NCBI RefSeq assembly: GCF_030012175.1 | Contig: NZ_JASCXW010000008.1 | Location: 1-58,443, forward strand | From: Peloplasma aerotolerans | GTDB taxonomy: Bacteria; Bacillota_I; Bacilli_A; Acholeplasmatales; Acholeplasmataceae | Direction: 5' to 3' | DNA: 58,443 nucleotides | Shown: piece after piece, positions 34,377 to 42,463 of the stretch | How the letters are laid out: each line of letters starts with the position of its first letter | Position numbering within the stretch: the stretch's first letter is position 1 | Translations under genes and position numbers: made by a program | The notes under the pieces: model-generated | What the model saw: the letters and a program-made list of their open reading frames with translations, nothing else | What the model was told of the DNA's origin: nothing | Database searches by the model: none

Positions 34377-35384
34377 ATGATACGTATTGCAGTAGATGGA
34401 ATGGGCGGAGATTACGCTCCAGAACCAATCGTTAAGGGAACCTTAATGGCTTTAGAAAAATTTGATAATATTGAAATCACACTTTTTGGTGATGAAACTA
34501 AAATGGCTCCTTATTTAAAACAACATCCAAGACTACAAGTGATTCATACAACTCATTTTTTAGAAATGGGTGAAAAAGATCCTATTCGAGCTTATAGAAA
34601 AAATAAAGAGTTATCAATGTTTATGGCAATGCAACATGTTAAAGATGGACTATCTGATGCTGTTGTAAGTGCTGGTCCTACACAAGCTTTAGTTGTTGGT
34701 GGACATTTTATTATTAGAAGAATGGCGAGTATGCCACGTGTAGCAATCGCACCGATTGTTCCATCTTTAGACGGAAGAGGCAGAATTTTACTTGATTCTG
34801 GAGCAAACGTTGATTTTAAACCAGAACATTTATTATCATTTGCTATTTATGCTTCTATCGTTGCCAATAAAGTCTTGAAAAGAGAAAAACCTCAAGTTGC
34901 ATTAATCAATATTGGAACTGAAGATAGTAAAGGTAGAGACTTTGATAAAGAAACATTTGCATTGCTTGAAGCGAGTAAAGATATTAATTTTTATGGGAAT
35001 TTAGAACCTAAAGAAATATTGACTTCTGAAGCGGATATCTTTTTAAGCGATGGTTTTACATCAAATATCGTTATGAAGACTATGGAAGGCACTGCCAAAG
35101 GTATGGGAATGATTTTAAAAAGAGAAATTAAATCTTCAATTTTCGCAACCATTGGAGCTCTTTTTATGAGAAAAGCCTTGAAACGATTTAAAAAGTCACT
35201 AGATGCATCTGAAATAGGTGGAGCATTATTAATGGGTTTTGATGGTATCGTTATCAAAGCACAAGGTGCTTCTCAATCATATGGTTTTATGAATGGCATT
35301 CGACAAGCTAAAGAAATGGTTGACGCAAATGTTATTCAATTAGTATCAGAAGTATTAACAAAGAAAGAAGCGGTAGGAGAATGA
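34377..35384 (+). CDS. plsX: Phosphate acyltransferase PlsX
   Basis: PlsX makes acyl-phosphate from acyl carrier protein for phosphatidic acid synthesis. The opening IAVDGMGGDYAPEPIVKG is the family hallmark, with SAGPTQALVVGG near 101 and SDGFTSNIVMKTMEG near 223-237. The 335-residue size is typical. AAGAAGG precedes the ATG. A TATAAT lies in the gap after recG, so it may have its own promoter. It overlaps rnc by four bases. It connects with the DegV/FakB-type protein at 10 kb, whose product also feeds acyl-phosphate. Confidence 0.95.
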   Translation: MIRIAVDGMGGDYAPEPIVKGTLMALEKFDNIEITLFGDETKMAPYLKQHPRLQVIHTTHFLEMGEKDPIRAYRKNKELSMFMAMQHVKDGLSDAVVSAGPTQALVVGGHFIIRRMASMPRVAIAPIVPSLDGRGRILLDSGANVDFKPEHLLSFAIYASIVANKVLKREKPQVALINIGTEDSKGRDFDKETFALLEASKDINFYGNLEPKEILTSEADIFLSDGFTSNIVMKTMEGTAKGMGMILKREIKSSIFATIGALFMRKALKRFKKSLDASEIGGALLMGFDGIVIKAQGASQSYGFMNGIRQAKEMVDANVIQLVSEVLTKKEAVGE

Positions 35385-36055
35385 AAGCATTATTAAAAAT
35401 GCTGAATCTCCCTTATAAGGATGAATCTTTATATGAAATGGCACTTACACACAGTTCCTATGCTTATGAAAATCAAACTGAAAAGAATGAGAAGCTAGAG
35501 TTTTTAGGAGATGCAGTAATTGAACTTTTAATGAGTGATTATCTTTATAATGAAGATTTAGCTGATGAAGGCGCAATGACAAAAAAAAGAGCACAAGCAG
35601 TTTGTGAGGAAGCTCTTGTTAAATATGCGACACAAATTAAATTAAAAAAATATTTAAAATTAGGAAAAGGTGAAGAAGCTAAAGGTGCGAATAACTCAAT
35701 GATTGCTGATGCATTTGAGGCATTATTTGGTGCTATTTATCTAGATTTAGGATTTGAAGCTGTTGTTCAAACATTTAATAAAGTAGTTGTTCCTAATTTG
35801 AACTTAGTTTGGAATATCAAAGACTATAAATCGACATTACAAGAACTTATTCAAAGTGGCGATAAAAGAAACATTAGTTATCATATAGTTAAAGAAACAG
35901 GACCATCACATGATAAAGAATTTGAGGCGGCTGTAAAACTAGATAATCATATTATCCTAGGTTTAGGTAAAGGTAAAACAAAAAAAGAAGCTGAACAAAA
36001 TGCAGCGCATGATGCATTGAAGAAGGGGAATTATGATACTCAAGAGATTATATGA
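35381..36055 (+). CDS. rnc: Ribonuclease III
   Basis: RNase III cuts double-stranded RNA in rRNA precursors and mRNA. The catalytic domain shows NEKLEFLGDAVIELL near residues 37-51 with the acidic metal ligands, and ADAFEALFGAIYLD near 108-121. The C-terminal double-stranded RNA-binding domain spans about 150-220 (TLQELIQ, GKGKTKKEAEQNAAHDAL). At 224 residues it has the normal length. It is translationally coupled to plsX (ATGA) and overlaps the DnaD gene by 23 bases. plsX-rnc order is common, usually with fabD/acpP between; those are absent here. Confidence 0.96.
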   Translation: MKALLKMLNLPYKDESLYEMALTHSSYAYENQTEKNEKLEFLGDAVIELLMSDYLYNEDLADEGAMTKKRAQAVCEEALVKYATQIKLKKYLKLGKGEEAKGANNSMIADAFEALFGAIYLDLGFEAVVQTFNKVVVPNLNLVWNIKDYKSTLQELIQSGDKRNISYHIVKETGPSHDKEFEAAVKLDNHIILGLGKGKTKKEAEQNAAHDALKKGNYDTQEII

Positions 36056-36647
36056 AGATTTCGATCTTTCGATTGAACGCATTTTAATCAAAGAATATAA
36101 ACGTCTTAATTTAACAATGCAAGAGATGACAGTTTTGCTTGCATTGTTTTCGATATATAAAAAGAGAAAAACCTTTTCAATTGCATCTATTTCTAGACGT
36201 GTTGAATTAAGTAAAGATGAGATAGGAAGTGCTGTTGAATCGTTATTGAATAAGAATTTTGTAAACATTACACTAGAGGAAAAAGACGATAAAGAAAGAG
36301 AAGTTTTCGACCTTGATCGTACATTCAAGTTGATAGAAGAACTTTATCGCCAGGATGAAATTGAAAAAATAAAACAAGAAGAAGAATCTTCAGTCTATGA
36401 AACGATACGTTTATTTGAACAGGGGCTAGGCAGATCTTTACGTCCTTTTGAATTAGAAAATATTCGAAGATGGTATGAAGAAAGAAGTTATTCACACGAA
36501 ACAATTAAACAAGCTATAGAAGCATCTGAAGATAGAATTAGTATTAAATATGTGGAAAAGATATTAAACCAAAATATTCCAGAACCAATTGAAATTGATC
36601 AAGATGTCGAAAGGGCACTTGATGAGATTTTCAAAAATATTAAATGA
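36033..36647 (+). CDS. dnaD: DnaD-domain replication protein
   Basis: The protein has an N-terminal winged helix (residues 20-90; LTMQEMTVLLALFS and SISRRVELSKDEIGSAVESLL) and a C-terminal DnaD/DnaB-like domain (about 120-190) with YETIRLFEQGLGRSLRPFE and the final IRRWYEE followed by an IKYVEKIL block. DnaD takes part in helicase loading at the origin in Bacillota. Location directly before nth is the same as in Bacillus subtilis. AAGGGG precedes the ATG. At 204 residues it is slightly shorter than Bacillus DnaD (232). Confidence 0.88.
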   Translation: MILKRLYEDFDLSIERILIKEYKRLNLTMQEMTVLLALFSIYKKRKTFSIASISRRVELSKDEIGSAVESLLNKNFVNITLEEKDDKEREVFDLDRTFKLIEELYRQDEIEKIKQEEESSVYETIRLFEQGLGRSLRPFELENIRRWYEERSYSHETIKQAIEASEDRISIKYVEKILNQNIPEPIEIDQDVERALDEIFKNIK

Positions 36648-37285
36648 CAAAAGCTGAACATATTTTATCAGTTCTTGACCACATGTTTCCGGATGCGCAT
36701 GTTGAATTAAATCATCGAAATCATTTTGAATTACTGGTTGCTGTTGTTTTAAGTGCACAAACAACAGATGTTGGTGTCAATAAAGCAACACCGCTATTAT
36801 TTATGAAATATCCTAGACCTAAGGATCTTGCTGAAGCTGATGTGCTAGACATAGAAAAACTTATTAAGACAATTGGCTTATATCGCAATAAAGCAAAAAA
36901 TATAAAATTGCTTGCTCAAAATTTGGTCGATAAGCATCAAGGTGAAGTTCCAAATAGTCGTGAAGCTTTAGAAGCTCTTCCAGGTGTAGGTAGAAAAACT
37001 GCCAATGTTGTTTTAAGCAATGCATTTGGTATACCTGCACTTGCAGTCGACACTCATGTAGCTAGAGTCTCAGTTCGCCTAGGATTAGCAAAAGAGGGAG
37101 ATTCCGTTTTCCAGATTGAGAAAAAGTTAATGAAAAAATTACCGAAAGATAAATGGCAGAAAGCACATCATCAACTCATTTTCTTTGGAAGATACCATTG
37201 TTTAGCGAAAAAACCTAAGTGCTATGCATGCCCAATTGTTAAAATATGTCAATATAAAAACAAAAATTTTGAAAAGGCTGAATAA
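36644..37285 (+). CDS. nth: Endonuclease III, DNA N-glycosylase/AP lyase
   Basis: Nth removes oxidised pyrimidines and cleaves at the abasic site. The helix-hairpin-helix LPGVGRKTANVVL (near 109-121) carries the catalytic Lys, and the Asp lies in VDTHVARVS near 136. The four iron-sulfur-cluster cysteines near 186-203 have the C-x6-C-x2-C-x5-C spacing. At 213 residues the length is standard. Its ATG overlaps the dnaD stop. A hairpin with T-rich tail overlaps its own stop region. Confidence 0.96.
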   Translation: MTKAEHILSVLDHMFPDAHVELNHRNHFELLVAVVLSAQTTDVGVNKATPLLFMKYPRPKDLAEADVLDIEKLIKTIGLYRNKAKNIKLLAQNLVDKHQGEVPNSREALEALPGVGRKTANVVLSNAFGIPALAVDTHVARVSVRLGLAKEGDSVFQIEKKLMKKLPKDKWQKAHHQLIFFGRYHCLAKKPKCYACPIVKICQYKNKNFEKAE

Positions 37286-37303
37286 TCCGGTCTTTTCTTT
37301 TTC
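37271..37303 (+). terminator. Probable intrinsic terminator after nth
   Basis: GAAAAGGCTG (37271-37280) pairs with CGGTCTTTTC-type bases (37288-37297) through ten pairs, two of them G-T, followed by a T-rich tail. The stem runs through the nth stop codon. Confidence 0.65.
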
Positions 37304-37372
37304 TAATTTTTTTGGATTTTTAAAAAACAAAATTTTATAATTAAACATAAAAAAACATTTCTGGGAGGGAAT

Positions 37373-38635
37373 ATGAACGCTAACATTTTACAAATCCACA
37401 AACAAATTAACAAAAGAAAGGAGCAGAAACTATATGAGATAAAACCAGTAGGATCCGCAATCAAGTTTAAAAGAAAGGAAATGAACATGACATTAGAAGA
37501 GGGTGCTGAAGGTATATGTAGTGTATCTTACTTATCAAAACTAGAGAATAATCTAATTCACCCGGGTATTCAATTTATTGATTTATTAATGGATCGATTT
37601 AATTTAACTGATACTTTCAACAACGATTATAATCTTTATGTATCACATATTGATCTAATTATTGATTCCATGATTTCCGTAACAGACTCATTAGATAACA
37701 TCATTTTAGAATATGGTACAAGAAAAGATTATCAAGCATTCCTCATACGTTTAGGTGTATACACGATTAATATGGAATTTGAAAAAGCCGGTTTGCAATA
37801 TAACGAACTAAGGACATCAATTCCAAATCTTAATGACAATGAATTATCGCTTTTACTCATATGCTTAAGCGAAATGCTATATCATCAGAATCAGTATAGT
37901 GATGCATACAAAGTTTTATTATGTGCACCACCAGCAGCAAAAATTGATTCAAGATTAGTCTTACTATTAATGAAGAATAGATTATTGAATGCTTTCCGCA
38001 TGCATAAGGTTGCTGATATCTTGAGTTTATATTCGGAATACGTGAATCAATTGATTGATTATCAGTATTACCATTTTCTTCAAGACATAAAAAATAAATA
38101 TGTGTTATTTCAATCCATATATCAAGAGCCTTATGAAATCAAACGAAAATTATCAAAAATGAAACAAATATCAAAATATGATAAATCTTATACTTTGGCA
38201 CAAGCACATTTTAATCATCAACAATATGATGAAGTCATCAAGTATACAACTCAACATTACAAAAAGTGTTCTAGGTTTCTAATCTTGCATCTCATCTCTC
38301 TTGATTATTTGAGTCAAGAGAATCAAATTAATCAAGTGCTTGAAGAGACCAATCAAATGACAAATCTATGCCAAACCGTAAAACTTATTATTACTCATCT
38401 TAGGCATAAATATAGTAGGGATAAAACAAAGTTGCTTAATTACTTAAGGAGAGAGATCTTAGGTATCAAAGCATTAACAGATGATTATCAAGTTCTAGAC
38501 TATCTAATGTTTGATACTCAACACTTGTTTTCAGAGTATCAACACTACAAAGAGGCAGTTCAAGTCACCAAAAAGTTTCTCCCAAAATTGAAGATGTTGA
38601 AGAGAACAGAACAAGGACGAAATAGTGAAGATTAA
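37373..38635 (+). CDS. XRE-family regulator with TPR-like C-terminal domain
   Basis: Residues about 24-80 form an XRE-type helix-turn-helix (IKPVGSAIKFKRKEMNMTLEE, shortened, then SVSYLSKLENN). The remaining 340 residues are helical with the rhythm of tetratricopeptide repeats. This architecture matches RRNPP/Rgg-PlcR and similar peptide- or protein-responsive regulators. GGGAGGG precedes the ATG and TATAAT at 37336 with TTGGAT upstream forms a possible promoter. It lies immediately before the ABC exporter genes on the same strand, but a terminator separates them. Control of the exporter is possible; the ligand is unknown. Confidence 0.72.
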   Translation: MNANILQIHKQINKRKEQKLYEIKPVGSAIKFKRKEMNMTLEEGAEGICSVSYLSKLENNLIHPGIQFIDLLMDRFNLTDTFNNDYNLYVSHIDLIIDSMISVTDSLDNIILEYGTRKDYQAFLIRLGVYTINMEFEKAGLQYNELRTSIPNLNDNELSLLLICLSEMLYHQNQYSDAYKVLLCAPPAAKIDSRLVLLLMKNRLLNAFRMHKVADILSLYSEYVNQLIDYQYYHFLQDIKNKYVLFQSIYQEPYEIKRKLSKMKQISKYDKSYTLAQAHFNHQQYDEVIKYTTQHYKKCSRFLILHLISLDYLSQENQINQVLEETNQMTNLCQTVKLIITHLRHKYSRDKTKLLNYLRREILGIKALTDDYQVLDYLMFDTQHLFSEYQHYKEAVQVTKKFLPKLKMLKRTEQGRNSED

Positions 38636-38656
38636 GGCATTTCTTAATCTTTTTTT
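38630..38656 (+). terminator. Intrinsic terminator after the XRE-TPR regulator
   Basis: GATTAAG-GCATTT-CTTAATC followed by seven T; the stem includes the stop codon. Confidence 0.88.
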
Positions 38657-38695
38657 CTTTTTACCCCCTTTTTTGTGCATTATACCTAAAAAAAA

Positions 38696-38724
38696 TTGAC
38701 TAAAATTGACAATTCTTATATACT
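38696..38724 (+). promoter_or_regulatory. Promoter of the ABC exporter operon with TTGAC direct repeat
   Basis: TTGACT (38696-38701), a 17-base spacer and TATACT (38719-38724) form a strong promoter. AAAATTGAC occurs twice ten bases apart (ending 38700 and 38710), the second copy inside the spacer, so a regulator contacting one helix face could bind here. AAGGAGG precedes the gene. Confidence 0.7.
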
Positions 38725-38748
38725 TATATAGGCTAAGGAGGGAACATC

Positions 38749-40593
38749 ATGCGAATCATAAAATTATTCGGCTTAGCAAAGGGCTTTTTAGTACTATTCA
38801 TGGTAGCTGCATTCTTAACAGCCTTTCACCAATGGACTTACTCGAACGTTCCCTTGTTTACACAATACTTAATCAAGGCACTTTTAGCGCAACCAGGAAT
38901 CGCGCCAGGAAGTGTATCTGTAGGTGAAGTCAACTTACCTTCTTTTCTAATTGCATATTTTGAAAAGAGTAGTGTTTTCATAGAAGTTGTCTTCAGAATT
39001 GCATTATCTTTAATGGTACTTCAAATATTTAGATTTACGCTTAGATTTTTTGAAATGTGGCTTAAAGGATCAATCCAAGAGCGCATGGCAGAAAAAATGA
39101 GAATTAATTTATATGGACACATTCAAGATTTAAATTACGAGTTTCATAATAATGCAGATAGTGGAGATTTAATCCAACGCGTAACAACCGATGTTGAAGC
39201 AACCACAGGTTTCTTAACTGGCAGAATGTTAGATGTTGTTCATTTATCAGCTACCTTGTTTTTTGGTGCTTATCAACTGATTCGTATCAATCCAACAATG
39301 GTTTGGATAACACTTGCGATTGTTCCGTTGGTTGCAGTATCATCCACGATTTATTTCGTTAAAATTGACAAAATATTTAAAAACATTGAAGAAACCGAAT
39401 CTAAAATGATGACTGTGGTCCAAGAGAATTTATCAGGAGCTCGCGTTGTTAGAGCGTTTGCAAATGAAGTATTCGAGATTGAAAAAATGGATACTAAAAA
39501 TAGAGAATATGCAGATGCACTTAAAAAGGCAAATAAAATTGTTGCCGTATATTGGGGAGCAATGGACTTTGTTGGTATCAGCCAGTATTTAGTTATTATC
39601 GCAATCGGTGTATATGCTGTACAAAGAGGTACAATGGATGCTTCTGGTGTCGTGGCATCGTTATCGCTGGTTGGTATGTTAATTTGGCCAGTTAGAGGTC
39701 TAGGTAGAATCATTAATGACTTTGGAAAAGCATTGGTTGCATCAGATCGTATTAATGAAATCTTGGATAAACCAAGTGAATACGAAAACGATGGAACACA
39801 AAAGCCAGAAGTTCAAGGTTCAATAGAATTTAGGGATGTATCCTTCAAATTTTCTGATACCAATGATCATTTACTTAAAAAAGTTAGTTTTAATATTAAA
39901 GCAGGACAAACAGTTGCTATCATAGGACGTACAGGTAGTGGTAAATCAACAATTATTAATCTACTTTTAAGAATGTACGAATATGATCAAGGCGATATCT
40001 TAATTGATGGTATTTCATTAAAAGACATTAGTAAAAAACACATTCGCAACCAAATTGGTGTCGTTTTACAAGACCCATTCCTATACTCTAAAACAGTATT
40101 TGAAAATATTGCGATTGCACAAAAGAACGCGCAAAGAGAACGTGTTTACCGCGCTGCAGAAACAGCAGCACTTGCGAAGGACATTAGAACGTTCAAACAA
40201 GGTTATGAAACCATTGTTGGTGAAAAAGGAACAACTTTATCTGGTGGACAAAAACAAAGAGTTGCGATTGCTCGCGTCTTAGTTTCTGACAAACCGATAT
40301 TGATATTTGACGATGCACTTAGTGCAGTTGACAATAAAACGGATATGATGATACGAGAAGCTTTATTAAACAAAGATTACAAGCATACAACAGTCATTAT
40401 TACTCACCGTATTACAACTGCTAAAGAAGCAGATCAAATTATTGTCCTTGACCAAGGACATATTGAAGCAATCGGTACTCATGAAGCCTTATCTAAACAA
40501 GAAGGTTTATACAAGAAACTTTGGGATATCCAAGGTAAGCTTGAAAAAGAGTTCCAAGCTTTGTTAAAGGCAGGTGAAGACGATGCAACGTGA
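38749..40593 (+). CDS. Heterodimeric ABC exporter subunit with degenerate ATPase site
   Basis: Six membrane helices (about residues 1-310) are joined to an ATPase domain: Walker A GRTGSGKST near 395, signature LSGGQKQR near 495, Walker B ILIFDDALSAVD near 517. The residue after the Walker B aspartate is Asp rather than the catalytic Glu, so its own ATP site should hydrolyse poorly. This is the pattern of the BmrC/TM287-type half of heterodimeric multidrug exporters. The partner gene follows with an 11-base overlap. The substrate could be a drug, lipid or peptide; none can be named. Confidence 0.88.
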   Translation: MRIIKLFGLAKGFLVLFMVAAFLTAFHQWTYSNVPLFTQYLIKALLAQPGIAPGSVSVGEVNLPSFLIAYFEKSSVFIEVVFRIALSLMVLQIFRFTLRFFEMWLKGSIQERMAEKMRINLYGHIQDLNYEFHNNADSGDLIQRVTTDVEATTGFLTGRMLDVVHLSATLFFGAYQLIRINPTMVWITLAIVPLVAVSSTIYFVKIDKIFKNIEETESKMMTVVQENLSGARVVRAFANEVFEIEKMDTKNREYADALKKANKIVAVYWGAMDFVGISQYLVIIAIGVYAVQRGTMDASGVVASLSLVGMLIWPVRGLGRIINDFGKALVASDRINEILDKPSEYENDGTQKPEVQGSIEFRDVSFKFSDTNDHLLKKVSFNIKAGQTVAIIGRTGSGKSTIINLLLRMYEYDQGDILIDGISLKDISKKHIRNQIGVVLQDPFLYSKTVFENIAIAQKNAQRERVYRAAETAALAKDIRTFKQGYETIVGEKGTTLSGGQKQRVAIARVLVSDKPILIFDDALSAVDNKTDMMIREALLNKDYKHTTVIITHRITTAKEADQIIVLDQGHIEAIGTHEALSKQEGLYKKLWDIQGKLEKEFQALLKAGEDDAT

Positions 40594-42412
40594 AGATGAA
40601 CATGATGTTCAGTATAAAATCCAGTTAAGTACATGGAAAAAGATTTTAAGCATCGTATTTAAATCGAAAAAAAATCTTATATTATTAGCCCTGTTTTCAG
40701 GGATGTTAGCCATATTAGATGGAGCATTTCCTTTGATTAACCGTTATGCAATAGACGTGTTTTTCGTTGAAGGAGATTATTCTACATGGCCGTATTTTGT
40801 TGCTGCCAATTTATTAGTTGCAGCTGGGTTTGGGTTATGTGTATGGGGATTTATTCATCAAGCTGGTGTTATTGAAGCAGATACAAGTTATGAACTACGC
40901 AGACAAGCATTTAAAAACTTACAAACGTTATCGTACTCATATTTTGATCAAACCCCACAAGGTTGGGTTATGGCACGTATGACTTCAGATGCAAGAAGAC
41001 TTTCACTTATTATTTCATGGGGTTTAGTCGATTTTGTGTGGGCAGGGTTATCCATGATTATCATTATGATTATTTTATATGCAACTTTTGCTAAACTTGC
41101 ATTAATTATTACAATCATTTTACCAATCATGCTCGCAGTTGCTTATGTATTTAGAAAACTCATTTTAAAACAACATAGAAAAGCAAGAAAATACAACTCA
41201 CAACTTACTGCACAATATAGCGAAGGTTTCCTAGGAGCAAAAACAACAAAGAGTTTAAGTATTGAAGAAAGCAACTATGACGAATTTGCATATACAGCAC
41301 AGTTATTAAAAAAATCAAGTATTAAAGCGGTTATTTCATCAGCTGTATTCTCATCTATTATCTTAGTTTTAGCATATATTGCTGTAGCAACCACCATGAT
41401 TCAAGGATCAGTTTATGTACTAGAAGTTGTCATTACAGTAGGTACATTATCAATGTTTATTGCTTATACAGTCAATTTCTTTGAACCAGTTATGGCAATT
41501 TCAAGAATTTTATCGGATTTTCAAAATGCACAAGCATCAGCTGAACGCATTGTTGGATTAATTGAAATCAAATCAGATTTAGTTGACACAAAAGAAGTTG
41601 AAGAAAAATATGGTTCATTATTTAATGACAAAAAAGAAAACTGGGAAGATCTTAAAGGTGATGTTGAATTTAAAGATTTAACATTTTACTACAATGAGAA
41701 TGAAGTCATTTTAGACCATTTCAATTTAAAAGTAAAAGCAGGACAAAGTGTTGCGTTAGTTGGACACACTGGATCTGGTAAAACAACCTTGATCAACCTA
41801 TTATCGAGATTTTATGAACCAAAAGAAGGATTGATTCTAATCGATGGTAAAGATTATCGCGAAAGAAGTATCCATTGGCTACATAGTCGCCTAGGTTATG
41901 TTCTTCAAAGTCCACATCTATTTAGTACAACCGTGATGGAAAACATTCGTTATGGTAAATTGGATGCTACAGACGAAGAAGTTATTTATGCAGCTAAAAT
42001 GGTTGGTGTTGATAGTTTTGTTTCAAAACTAGACTTAGGATATCAAACATTCGTTGGTGAAGGTGGTAACTTATTATCTGTAGGTCAAAAACAATTAATA
42101 TCATTTGCTAGAGCAGTATTAGCGAACCCTAGAATACTTATTCTAGATGAAGCAACCTCTTCAATCGATTCAGAATCTGAAGTGGTCATCCAAAATGCTA
42201 CTGAAAAATTGTTAAGCGATCGTACAAGTTTTATAGTTGCTCACCGCTTATCAACAATTGTGAATTCAGATTTAATTGTTATGTTAGATATGGGGCAAAT
42301 TGTTGAAATGGGTACCCATGAAGAGCTTCTACAAAAAAGAGGGGCATACTTCGAGTTATACAAAAACCAATTTTTTAAAGAAAAAGGTCAAGAGCTCGAA
42401 GCGGTATTATAA
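40583..42412 (+). CDS. Heterodimeric ABC exporter subunit with catalytic Glu but altered signature
   Basis: Same fold as the preceding gene: membrane domain to about residue 320, Walker A GHTGSGKTT near 394, Walker B ILILDEATSSID near 519 with the catalytic Glu. The signature reads LSVGQKQL near 498 in place of LSGGQ. Since a signature works on the partner's Walker A site, this change falls on the site already lacking the catalytic Glu, so the two defects coincide in one degenerate site and the other site remains intact. The ATG at 40583 follows AGGTGA; the GTG at 40574 overlaps that site. Confidence 0.88.
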   Translation: MQREDEHDVQYKIQLSTWKKILSIVFKSKKNLILLALFSGMLAILDGAFPLINRYAIDVFFVEGDYSTWPYFVAANLLVAAGFGLCVWGFIHQAGVIEADTSYELRRQAFKNLQTLSYSYFDQTPQGWVMARMTSDARRLSLIISWGLVDFVWAGLSMIIIMIILYATFAKLALIITIILPIMLAVAYVFRKLILKQHRKARKYNSQLTAQYSEGFLGAKTTKSLSIEESNYDEFAYTAQLLKKSSIKAVISSAVFSSIILVLAYIAVATTMIQGSVYVLEVVITVGTLSMFIAYTVNFFEPVMAISRILSDFQNAQASAERIVGLIEIKSDLVDTKEVEEKYGSLFNDKKENWEDLKGDVEFKDLTFYYNENEVILDHFNLKVKAGQSVALVGHTGSGKTTLINLLSRFYEPKEGLILIDGKDYRERSIHWLHSRLGYVLQSPHLFSTTVMENIRYGKLDATDEEVIYAAKMVGVDSFVSKLDLGYQTFVGEGGNLLSVGQKQLISFARAVLANPRILILDEATSSIDSESEVVIQNATEKLLSDRTSFIVAHRLSTIVNSDLIVMLDMGQIVEMGTHEELLQKRGAYFELYKNQFFKEKGQELEAVL

Positions 42413-42463
42413 TATTAAAGTAAAAGGATATGATAACTACTATCATAAGATAGAGGTGAAATC

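Noticed and set aside
37434-37442. A two-codon frame (ATG AGA TAA) behind AAAGGAG inside the start of the XRE-TPR gene
   Set aside because: It could be a second ribosome entry site, but no in-frame start for the regulator fits it and such short frames arise easily by chance.
38636-38748. A signal-peptide gene between the XRE-TPR regulator and the exporter
   Set aside because: The 113 bases contain a terminator and promoter but no small frame with a ribosome site.
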